From: an uncultured Erythrobacteraceae bacterium
Lineage (GTDB): Bacteria; Pseudomonadota; Alphaproteobacteria; Sphingomonadales; Sphingomonadaceae
Direction of reading: 5' to 3'
DNA length: 6,975 nucleotides
Assembly (NCBI GenBank): GCA_950071875.1
Contig: CATMNW010000134.1
Location: forward strand, 1 to 6,975
Below, piece after piece: positions 1 to 5,465 of the stretch. Numbering within the stretch: the stretch's first letter is position 1; each line of letters starts with the position of its first letter. Below the pieces are notes generated by a model. That model did not search any database, was not told the origin of the DNA, and saw only the letters and a program-made list of their open reading frames with translations. The position numbers were made by a program, and so were the translations under genes.

Positions 1-2
1 TT

Positions 3-209
3 ATCGTTTGGCAGCAGATCGAGGGCAACGCCGTCGCTCCTCTGGCGATGAAATTTGCAGTCGAGATCCCGCCAGCGATCACGTTATTTTGCCTGCTGAT
101 TTTCGGGGTTTTGTTCGGTTTGCCCGGCCTCTTGCTGGGTGGCCCATTGACCGTGGTATTATGGATGACGATCAAGACGCTATGGGTCGAACCTCGAGCG
201 TCTGGATAA
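3..209 (+). CDS. AI-2E/PerM family transporter, C-terminal fragment
   Basis: This is the last 68 codons of a plus-strand gene that begins before the window; reading is open in frame 3 from base 3 and stops at TAA 207-209. The peptide starts IVWQQIEGNAVAPLAMKFAV, continues through a PPAITLF segment and a hydrophobic glycine-rich helix (FGVLFGLPGLLLGGPLTVVL), and ends in a short basic tail. The QxIEGN signature, the proline before the last helices and the GLPGLLL-GGPL helix are typical of the C-terminal end of AI-2E transporter (PerM/TqsA/YdiK-like) inner membrane proteins. That family has about eight helices and is linked to export of signal molecules or small solutes, including Na+/H+ antiport in some members. 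The specific substrate cannot be told from this piece. Another open frame over the same bases (from base 8) lacks any membrane or family signature. The gene converges on the diguanylate cyclase gene. Confidence 0.85.
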   Translation: MVWQQIEGNAVAPLAMKFAVEIPPAITLFCLLIFGVLFGLPGLLLGGPLTVVLWMTIKTLWVEPRASG

Positions 210-261
210 GCGGAGTCAGTTGCCTCGACCATTCGACTGGTCAAAAGGGAGAAGGCTCCGC
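210..261. repeat. Nested inverted repeats in the convergent spacer
   Basis: Directly after the permease stop codon, GCGGAG (210-215) is complemented exactly by CTCCGC (256-261). Inside this pair, GACCA (227-231) and TGGTC (238-242) form a second stem with a six-base loop. The arrangement could fold in RNA from either strand and might help end transcription of the permease gene or of the oncoming cyclase gene. No run of T follows the stem on the plus strand (AAAA follows the inner stem), so it is not a standard intrinsic terminator. The remaining spacer up to 389 shows nothing I can name. Confidence 0.3.
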
Positions 262-389
262 AGCGAATTAGAGCGACAAGTACGCCAGCAATGTAGTCAA
301 AAGACCGGTTAGAAAATTTCCATCCTAATGGCACTCATTGCCGGGCAAGCTTGACTGACCTGAAACCTGCTCTTGGTAAGTCCCCCTAA

Positions 390-2114
390 TCACATGTGGA
401 CGCGATCAATCCCGGACACCCTCAGGGTTATGATCTCTTGGTGTCTAGCAGAGCTGATATCAGCGATGATCACGCGGTTTCGGCCCGCGTGCTTGGCGGC
501 ATAGAGTGCGTCGTCGGCTTGCCTGTAAAGCGTGTCGAACGGCCCATCCGCTATGCCTTGCGCGATCCCAATGCTGGTGGTGATCCGGAGAGCGGGTGCA
601 ATTGCATCAAAATTGCATTGCGCCAATTCGGATTTTACTGCTTCGCCAAGTCGACATAGGTCTTGGCCGTCAAGCCCGCTCACACCCACGACGAACTCTT
701 CTCCGCCTAGCCTGCCAACATGGCAGGCATATCGCGCTTCAAACGTCTGCAATTTGCGACTTATAGCTATTAGGACCTCATCTCCTGTCTGATGCCCAAA
801 CTCATCATTGACCAACTTGAACCTATCCAGATCGATTACGAGCAAGCCGAACGGGACTTTCACGAGCCCGCCAAAATCTTCTGAGCATCGGGCAAGGAAC
901 CCCCTGCGGTTCAACAATCCCGTCATCGGATCCCGTTCGGCGAGTTCCACCATTCTCAAACCAGTTTCGATCGCGACGTCGCGCTCCACTCGCAGGGATC
1001 CCAAGCGTGCCGCTGCAAAGCCGGTCAAACAGATAACCTGCAAAGCGGAAGCAAACAGCATCACGATCCTGTCGCCGCCGCCCCATAACACCCCGCCGAG
1101 ATCGACTATCTGAGTAGTGGCCAACGTTGCCATGGGAATGGCCCAGCTAATGGCAAGATAGCGGCCTTCCACATGACCATCCTTCCAGGCTTTTGCGATG
1201 CAGGCCGTTGCTAGCGCCACGCAAGATAGGGTCCCGATCCCCAGTACTATGGCAAACCGTCCAATGTTGGCGGCGGGCAGGCCGCTTACCGTACCCAAGG
1301 CGAAAACTACGCCTCCGAGCGCCACGAGCAGGCGGCGCGCGCGTTTCGGCGTGGCTTGGCGTAGCGCCGCAGCCGTTGCGAGAGTCGCCAACAGAATTGC
1401 AAGACAGGCCAGAATAGTCGCGAGGCGGTTCGATGTTGTGCCCGCCATCTCTGGAATTATCGTCAGCCCGATCTGAGACCAAACAAGGCCCCAGATCATG
1501 ACGGTCGCGGCCCAGCCACCATGCCAAAGAAAAAAGCTTTGCCGTAAGCTCAAAGCGAGACCGAAGTTGAAAAGCGCAGCTATACCTAGAAGAGCCAATG
1601 CGGCTCCGATAGTGAATGCGGTCAGCTGGAACTGGCGTTGTGCGGCCGGCTGAGAAACCATTCGCAGCTCAAGCAGATCATAACTCTGCAGGCCCTCTAT
1701 TCGTAGCCATGCCGCGCTAGCTTGATTGTCAACATCGGTGTCGAAAGCGATCTGACCACCGACTTGCCAATTACTGCCGTAGGCGCCTCGGCCGACCGAC
1801 CCCGCTTTTCGTATGCCGTTTCTATATTCGAAGTAGACATCGAGGCGTTCGAACCGAGTGGATTGAATGGCGAGCGATGCATCTTGCGAAAGCGCTGGCG
1901 CGATCGGCACACGCAGCCAAAGGACACGGCTGCTGTAACTGCGTGGTTTCCCCGAGCATTGCAGATCGGATCTATCGGGAACGATAACAGAGCGCGAAAC
2001 GGCAAAGCATGTGTCGGTAGGTGGGGCCGCGAACAGGCCAGGGCCGATAAGTCCGGCGCAGATTATCACAACCGTTTGAAGGAGCGACCGCCACGTGAAC
2101 CACAGCAAACTCAT
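390..2114 (-). CDS. 7TM membrane diguanylate cyclase (7TMR-DISM sensor, GGEEF domain)
   Basis: The 574-residue protein should make cyclic di-GMP from two GTP at the inner membrane in response to an extracytoplasmic cue. A signal peptide (about 1-30, ending FAA before PPT) leads to a periplasmic domain (about 31-160) of the 7TMR-DISM extracellular type. Seven hydrophobic segments follow between about 163 and 370, then a linker and the GGDEF domain (about 390-552). Visible cyclase motifs are DPMTGLLNRRGF (395-406), VIDLDRFKLVNDEFGH (426-441), the active-site GGEEF (470-474) and the late ALYAAKHAGRNR region (536-547), so activity is expected. The inhibitory I-site position five residues before GGEEF reads RYAC (461-464), with Cys instead of the Asp of RxxD. 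There is no EAL domain. The ATG at 2112-2114 gives an intact signal peptide, but only a distant AAGGGG precedes it. The gene stands alone: it converges with the permease gene and is 515 bp from the regulator gene. A sample (721-780) is 47% GC, lower than the cluster to the right. Confidence 0.93.
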   Translation of the reverse strand: MSLLWFTWRSLLQTVVIICAGLIGPGLFAAPPTDTCFAVSRSVIVPDRSDLQCSGKPRSYSSRVLWLRVPIAPALSQDASLAIQSTRFERLDVYFEYRNGIRKAGSVGRGAYGSNWQVGGQIAFDTDVDNQASAAWLRIEGLQSYDLLELRMVSQPAAQRQFQLTAFTIGAALALLGIAALFNFGLALSLRQSFFLWHGGWAATVMIWGLVWSQIGLTIIPEMAGTTSNRLATILACLAILLATLATAAALRQATPKRARRLLVALGGVVFALGTVSGLPAANIGRFAIVLGIGTLSCVALATACIAKAWKDGHVEGRYLAISWAIPMATLATTQIVDLGGVLWGGGDRIVMLFASALQVICLTGFAAARLGSLRVERDVAIETGLRMVELAERDPMTGLLNRRGFLARCSEDFGGLVKVPFGLLVIDLDRFKLVNDEFGHQTGDEVLIAISRKLQTFEARYACHVGRLGGEEFVVGVSGLDGQDLCRLGEAVKSELAQCNFDAIAPALRITTSIGIAQGIADGPFDTLYRQADDALYAAKHAGRNRVIIADISSARHQEIITLRVSGIDRVHM

Positions 2115-2156
2115 GTTTGACTTCGAGACCCCTTAGCGAACTGCGCTTCGCTCGCG

Positions 2157-2185
2157 CTTATCCAATTAGCTATTTCGTTCTTTAA
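2157..2185 (-). promoter_or_regulatory. Possible promoter for the diguanylate cyclase gene
   Basis: On the minus strand, TTAAAG (2185-2180) and GATAAG (2162-2157) are 17 bp apart, a spacing that suits a housekeeping promoter; they match the consensus boxes at 3/6 and 4/6 positions. They lie in the most AT-rich part of the window (2161-2220, 18 of 60 bases G or C). Transcription would start near 2150, giving a leader of about 36 nt. AGCGAA (2135-2140) and TTCGCT (2147-2152) in that leader can form a 6-bp hairpin. The box matches are weak, so this is a candidate only. Confidence 0.25.
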
Positions 2186-2391
2186 CTTAGGTACATTTCA
2201 TTAAATTCTCTTCAATGCCAGCAGTTAGCAGCAGGACAGACCTCCATACGCATGGCATTTCAACGCTGACTTGCGTCCGTGACAGTCGAACGTCCGCCCT
2301 AAGGTAGGTGTCACAAGTAATCAGCCTAACGGAATTGCGCTTTCGGCACGTGCCAATACGAAAAAGCATTGGGGGCTGTTCGGGGAAGGTC

Positions 2392-2415
2392 GTTCAAGCG
2401 TTCTTTGCAGGCAGC
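2392..2415. repeat. Direct repeat unit, copy 1
   Basis: GTTCAAGCGTTC (2392-2403), five other bases, then AGGCAGC (2409-2415). The same two blocks recur at 2550-2570 with a two-base gap. In this copy AGGCAGC also pairs with GCTGCCT (2431-2437) as a perfect 7-bp stem with a 15-base loop. Confidence 0.6.
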
Positions 2416-2481
2416 ATTGTCGAACTCGAAGCTGCCTATGGGAGGAACACTCTCTGGATGACTGGACCTGGCCGTAAGCGA

Positions 2482-2513
2482 ACCTTTCGGTTTGTTGTGC
2501 CGAGGTGAAAGGT
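2482..2513. repeat. Imperfect inverted repeat
   Basis: ACCTTTC (2482-2488) pairs with GAAAGGT (2507-2513), and the adjacent GG (2489-2490) can pair with CC (2500-2501) across a five-base bulge. It sits between the two copies of the direct repeat. No T-run follows on either strand, so I do not call it a terminator. Confidence 0.4.
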
Positions 2514-2517
2514 GGAC

Positions 2518-2581
2518 CTTCGGCAAGTGGTCAACACGCGCAGTTCGATGTTCAAGCGTTCGAAGGCAGCCTTTGCCGAAG
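2518..2581. repeat. 9-bp inverted repeat enclosing a nested hairpin
   Basis: CTTCGGCAA (2518-2526) and TTGCCGAAG (2573-2581) are perfect reverse complements separated by 46 bases. Inside lies a smaller inverted repeat, TTCGA (2544-2548) with TCGAA (2560-2564), whose loop and right arm overlap the second copy of GTTCAAGCGTTC (2550-2561). The nesting would allow a two-stem RNA fold on either strand, or it may mark the ends of a degraded small repeat element. Confidence 0.5.
2550..2570. repeat. Direct repeat unit, copy 2
   Basis: GTTCAAGCGTTC (2550-2561), two other bases, then AGGCAGC (2564-2570): a second copy, 158 bp away, of the unit at 2392-2415, with the same order and orientation of blocks but a shorter gap. 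Confidence 0.6.
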
Positions 2582-2629
2582 CCTGCCCTGCGCACGGCGC
2601 CCACCAGAGTTCAATTGTTCGAGACGAAC

Positions 2630-3349
2630 TCAGTCGTGCGCGACCTCCGTATTATGAAAAAGATCCCCGATCGAACGGGCGAAATGGGAATCCATCGCTG
2701 CGCGGGCCAGTTCGGGATCCTGGTCGGCGATGGCTTGCGCGACTTCCTGGTGCAGAACCAAAGTCTCCTGACGTTCTTCGCTCGTGGCGCGTCCGGCCCA
2801 GGCCTTCGGGATTGCGACGATCATCATCTGTTCGAATGAACGCACGATCTGGAAGAACAGCGGGTTGCCGCTCGCCATGGCAATGGTCTGATGAAACGCA
2901 GTATCGGCACGCGTACGCGCTTGTTCGTCGCGGCTGTGAGCAAGCGCGTGCGCAGCCGCCAGGATCGCATCTGCCTGTTCCTCGCTCCGGCTAATTGCTG
3001 CGAGTTCGGCGGTTCGCAATTCCAGCGTCCGCCGCACATCCCATACATCGGCGAGTGACACCTGTGCGGTGGAGATGGCATGGCCGATCGAGGCTGCCAT
3101 TACCGAACCGTCGATCGCCCCGACGCGCGCGCGACGTCCGTTCGCGACCTCGATCACTTTCAGTGCGGCCAGCGCGTGGAACGCTTCGCGCATGACCGGC
3201 CGGCTCACGCCGAGATCGGTCGCAAAGCTGCCTTCGCTCGGCAGCATGTCGCCGACTTTGAGGCTGTTCGTGCGGATGTGTTCGCGGACCGCGTGCGTGG
3301 CGGTTTCGACCAAAGAACCCTTGGGCGGACGGACGGCGATCTGAGTCAA
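2630..3349 (-). CDS. GntR-family transcriptional regulator, FadR subfamily (FCD domain)
   Basis: A 239-residue DNA-binding regulator. The N-terminal winged helix-turn-helix (about 10-78) has the GntR signature: LVETATHAVREHIR, then GDMLPSEGSFATDLGVSRPVMREAFHAL, then a GRRARVG wing. The C-terminal all-helical FCD domain (about 98-225) carries the ligands expected for its metal/effector pocket: D149 and H153 (RADTAFH), H200 (LVLHQEV) and H222 (MDSHF). FCD regulators usually repress organic-acid operons and release DNA on binding a carboxylate, which fits the neighbouring 2-hydroxyacid dehydrogenase. I place the start at TTG 3349-3347. It has AGGAA (3361-3357) seven bases upstream, overlaps the araC-type gene's TGA as TTGA, and begins where homology to the family should begin. 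The frame stays open back to an ATG at 3442, but that would add a non-conserved tail inside the AraC gene. Translational coupling to the AraC gene is likely. It is the last gene of the cluster; no clear terminator follows. Confidence 0.9.
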   Translation of the reverse strand: MTQIAVRPPKGSLVETATHAVREHIRTNSLKVGDMLPSEGSFATDLGVSRPVMREAFHALAALKVIEVANGRRARVGAIDGSVMAASIGHAISTAQVSLADVWDVRRTLELRTAELAAISRSEEQADAILAAAHALAHSRDEQARTRADTAFHQTIAMASGNPLFFQIVRSFEQMMIVAIPKAWAGRATSEERQETLVLHQEVAQAIADQDPELARAAMDSHFARSIGDLFHNTEVAHD

Positions 3350-4125
3350 GCGGCAATTCCTGTTCGGCGTAATTCTGAGGGAGCTACACCGAAGCGACGG
3401 GTGAAGGCACGGGTAAAGCTCGCGTTGTTGAGATAGGAGCAACGATAGCCGACCGTCGCGACCGGCAGGTCGCTCGCAAGCAGGAGACGCCGCGCCTCCT
3501 CCAGCCGTCGCTCTGCCAATATCTGGGCAATCGAATTGCCGTAGAGCATGCGAAAGCCGCGGACGAGCTTGTCGCGATTGACGCCAACACCACGCGCGAT
3601 CTCGGCAATAGTGATCTTCTCGTGCCAGCGCAGGTCGATCATGCGCCGCGCTTCGGCGATCTTGGCGATATCCTTTTCACCGAACGAACCGCCCCCGACC
3701 ATCGGCAGCAGGGTGCTGTTCTCCAGCGCGACGTGGATCTGGCAAAGCAGTTCGATGCTACGAGCAAGCCGCAACGTGTCGCGCGCTTCGTCCGCTGCCT
3801 CGCAGTCGACGATCGATAAGGCCAAAGTCTTGAGGGCATTGGACAGGTGCCAACTCTGATACCCCGAGGCCTGCAGCGGAAAGAGACGGCGGCAGGCCGA
3901 GCGCGCCACGACAAAGACCAGCGGGTAATCCTCGATGCCGTCCAGATCACCGTCATGTCGATACGAGAGCACCGGGGTCTCGTTTTCTGTAAAGCCTGCA
4001 AAAAGGAAAGCAGCCGATCCGGCAGGCCAACGCGCGGAGGGCGCCGCACCGTAGCCGACCAACGTGGTCATTTCACCAGATACAGTGACAACCTGTTTCA
4101 TCGGCCAGTCATCCTTCAAACCCAT
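3346..4125 (-). CDS. AraC-family transcriptional regulator
   Basis: 259 residues if the first ATG is used. The C-terminal third is a clear AraC/XylS DNA-binding domain with two helix-turn-helix units: the first about 171-196 (ITIAEIARGVGVNRDKLVRGF) and the second about 220-254 (LPVATVGYRCSYLNNASFTRAF, then RRFGVAPSELRR). The N-terminal half (1-150) contains a YQSW segment (89-92), an ALSIVDCEAADEARDT region (102-117) and a helical RLARSIELLCQIHVAL stretch (119-134). I do not recognise a standard cupin effector domain there, so the ligand is unknown. An alternative start is M9 (ATG at 4101-4099), which has AAGGA ten bases upstream and looks better supplied with a ribosome binding site than the first ATG; the first 8 residues are therefore uncertain. 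The gene follows the MFS gene after 35 bp and its TGA overlaps the GntR start. It likely activates or autoregulates the cluster. Confidence 0.9.
   Translation of the reverse strand: MGLKDDWPMKQVVTVSGEMTTLVGYGAAPSARWPAGSAAFLFAGFTENETPVLSYRHDGDLDGIEDYPLVFVVARSACRRLFPLQASGYQSWHLSNALKTLALSIVDCEAADEARDTLRLARSIELLCQIHVALENSTLLPMVGGGSFGEKDIAKIAEARRMIDLRWHEKITIAEIARGVGVNRDKLVRGFRMLYGNSIAQILAERRLEEARRLLLASDLPVATVGYRCSYLNNASFTRAFTRRFGVAPSELRRTGIAA
3347..3361 (-). promoter_or_regulatory. Ribosome binding site and TTG start of the GntR gene
   Basis: On the minus strand AGGAA (3361-3357) is followed by seven bases and then TTG (3349-3347). The TTG shares its last two bases and the next A with the TGA stop (3348-3346) of the upstream AraC-family gene. 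This supports a non-AUG start and stop-start coupling of the two regulators. Confidence 0.7.
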
Positions 4126-4132
4126 GCTTTGC

Positions 4133-4146
4133 TAATACCTGTATTA
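4133..4146. promoter_or_regulatory. Palindromic operator-like site TAATAC-CT-GTATTA
   Basis: A 14-bp palindrome with 6-bp perfect arms lies between the MFS gene and the AraC-family gene, overlapping the TATAAT and the predicted transcription start. The related motif ACCTGTA (4137-4143) is repeated in inverted orientation as TACAGGT (4167-4173), centred 30 bp away, and ACCTGT occurs once more at 4091-4096. Short AT-rich palindromes with TAC/GTA arms are common targets of GntR/FCD proteins, so autoregulation by the downstream GntR product is a reasonable guess. Confidence 0.4.
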
Positions 4147-4173
4147 TAGGTTGGCAAGAGCTATCTTACAGGT
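4143..4173 (-). promoter_or_regulatory. Possible internal promoter ahead of the two regulator genes
   Basis: The minus strand contains a perfect TATAAT (4148-4143) in the short gap before the AraC-family gene. Seventeen bases upstream is CTGTAA, a poor -35 box (3 of 6 matches). Transcription would start near 4136. If real, this would let the two regulator genes be expressed apart from the rest of the operon. The weak -35 box suggests dependence on an activator, or no promoter at all. Confidence 0.3.
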
Positions 4174-5465
4174 TCGGGGACTCGGCGCATGGCCATGATA
4201 AAGGCAAGGAAGGATAGCGTGCTAACGCTTACCCCGACGATGGCCAATGCCTCGGCAAGCATCGTTTCCCCGCCCATGAAGGCGCTGACGCGGGTCACGA
4301 TCCACGGCGCGAGGCCGAAACCGATCAGGCCGGCAACCGCGATGAATGCGCCGATGCACAGACCGCGTAATTCGTTGGGCAGAAGAACGGTCAGCGCCAC
4401 CGAAACCACCAGGCCGGTGACGGCTCCGCACAGGGACAGGACACCGAGCGCGATCGCAAAACCGGTGATGCTCGGCATGAGCGGAAACAGCGCCGCCGGA
4501 ATGCCGAGGCCCGCCGCGATAACCGCGCCGAGAATGATCCCACCGCGAAGCTTGCTCTTCTGGCCCAGATCGGCCGAAATCCCGCCGAGGACTGCCCCGG
4601 CGACCCCGGTGCCGAACATCAGCGCGCCAACCCATCCGGCGAACTCTTGGGGGCTGAGCCCGAAATCGCGCGACAGCACGGGCGCAACCCAGACCCCGGC
4701 GGCAACATCGGCCATCACTACGGCGATCTGGCCAGCGAAAAGCGGGATCAGAAATGCCCGCCGGCTCCACAATTCGGCGGCAACCACACGGAAAGGCGCA
4801 TTCGTGCTCGCTTCGACCTCGCGCCGTATAGGTTCGCGCAGGAGGAGCAAGGGTACGATCAGCATCGCACTTATCATAGCAAGCAGGACGTGTGTGCTTC
4901 GCCATGGCGCCACATCGGCCAGCCAGCCAGGCGCGGCATGATCCGAAAGCAGCCCGAAAAGCCAGCCAGTGAGCGCGAAACCGAGTGCGACGCCCAGCGC
5001 CTTGCCCAGGTTGACGATCAACATTGCCTTCCCGCGCTGGGCCGGCGCGCAGAAATCGGCACAAAGGGACAGGGCCGCGGTCAGCGAACCAGTGGACCCG
5101 ATGCCCACCAGCATCCGCGCGGCGGTCAGCCACCCCGCGCTTGGCGCGAAGGCGGTTAGCAGGGTGCCCAGTGTCCACAGGACAGCCAACCCCATGGTCA
5201 GTCGAACGCGATTGCGCCGGTCGACCAGAATGCCGACTGGTACCGAAAACAGCACCATAGGCACGGCAGCACCCAGGCCCTGGATAAGCGCTAGTGCGTC
5301 GTCACTGAGATCGAGTTCGGCCTTGGCGCTCTCCTGGACAGTCCCGAAGCTGCCGAGAGCAGTGAAGGCCACGGTCGCGACAAGTGCCAGAAGCAGGAGC
5401 GGGACCAGCGTCGCCGGATCGCTCAGGCGACCCTGTGCGGCGGTCGGTTTGGCCAGAGTTGCCAT
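4161..5465 (-). CDS. MFS transporter, probable 12-helix inner membrane carrier
   Basis: 434 residues, almost wholly hydrophobic, with a pattern consistent with 12 helices in two halves separated by a basic loop (about 210-235, LREPIRREVEAS onward). The loop after the second helix has the MFS motif A, PVGILVDRRNRVRL (76-89), with the conserved G, D and two Arg. A second acidic/basic loop, ADLGQKSKLRGG (298-309), stands at the matching place in the second half. Length is usual for the superfamily. It should import an organic anion or similar small molecule by proton symport; given its partners, a 2-hydroxy acid or a compound that yields one is likely, but the substrate is inferred from context only. 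The ATG (5465-5463) overlaps the upstream TGA by one base (TGATG) with no clear Shine-Dalgarno sequence, so translation is probably coupled to the dehydrogenase gene. It ends 35 bp before the AraC-family gene. Confidence 0.92.
   Translation of the reverse strand: MATLAKPTAAQGRLSDPATLVPLLLLALVATVAFTALGSFGTVQESAKAELDLSDDALALIQGLGAAVPMVLFSVPVGILVDRRNRVRLTMGLAVLWTLGTLLTAFAPSAGWLTAARMLVGIGSTGSLTAALSLCADFCAPAQRGKAMLIVNLGKALGVALGFALTGWLFGLLSDHAAPGWLADVAPWRSTHVLLAMISAMLIVPLLLLREPIRREVEASTNAPFRVVAAELWSRRAFLIPLFAGQIAVVMADVAAGVWVAPVLSRDFGLSPQEFAGWVGALMFGTGVAGAVLGGISADLGQKSKLRGGIILGAVIAAGLGIPAALFPLMPSITGFAIALGVLSLCGAVTGLVVSVALTVLLPNELRGLCIGAFIAVAGLIGFGLAPWIVTRVSAFMGGETMLAEALAIVGVSVSTLSFLAFIMAMRRVPEPVR

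Larger units (their letters stand above)
2115..2629. other. 515-bp gene-free spacer with AT-rich and repeat-rich halves
   Basis: No gene can be supported here. Open frames on both strands are short, overlap one another, and translate into Arg/Pro/Ser-rich peptides with no family signature. The part near the cyclase gene (2115-2220) is AT-rich and promoter-like. The part near the GntR gene (about 2390-2581) has a cluster of short direct and inverted repeats, described separately. Immediately past the GntR stop codon, GTTCG (2617-2621) and CGAAC (2625-2629) form a small hairpin with a three-base loop but no T-run. The spacer may hold a decayed gene, a structured RNA or a dispersed repeat; the sequence alone does not decide. 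Confidence 0.5.

Noticed and set aside
8..271. Plus-strand open frame of 87 codons over the window's start
   Set aside because: It overlaps, in another frame, the clear AI-2E permease C-terminus (3-209), is rich in Arg/Asp with no membrane or family signature, and starts inside the permease gene.
2115..2160. Cyclic di-GMP riboswitch in the cyclase leader
   Set aside because: The only structure is a 6-bp hairpin (2135-2152); the leader is too short and lacks the two-helix architecture of such riboswitches.
2187..2604. Minus-strand open frames of 60 and 92 codons in the spacer
   Set aside because: They overlap each other in different frames, lack good ribosome binding sites, and their peptides show no recognisable domain; the repeats explain this region better.
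2560..2629. Intrinsic terminator after the GntR gene
   Set aside because: A short GTTCG/CGAAC hairpin is present next to the stop codon, but the minus strand has no T-run after it.
2512..2994. 160-codon plus-strand open frame crossing the spacer into the GntR gene
   Set aside because: More than half is antisense to the GntR FCD domain, and the Arg/Pro/Ser-rich translation resembles no protein family.
3350..3442. Longer GntR start at ATG 3442
   Set aside because: It would add 31 residues encoded inside the AraC helix-turn-helix region; the TTG at 3349 has a proper ribosome binding site and the stop-start overlap.
4222..5178. 318-codon minus-strand open frame inside the MFS gene
   Set aside because: Arg/Gly/Ala-rich shadow of the MFS reading frame, with no family signature.
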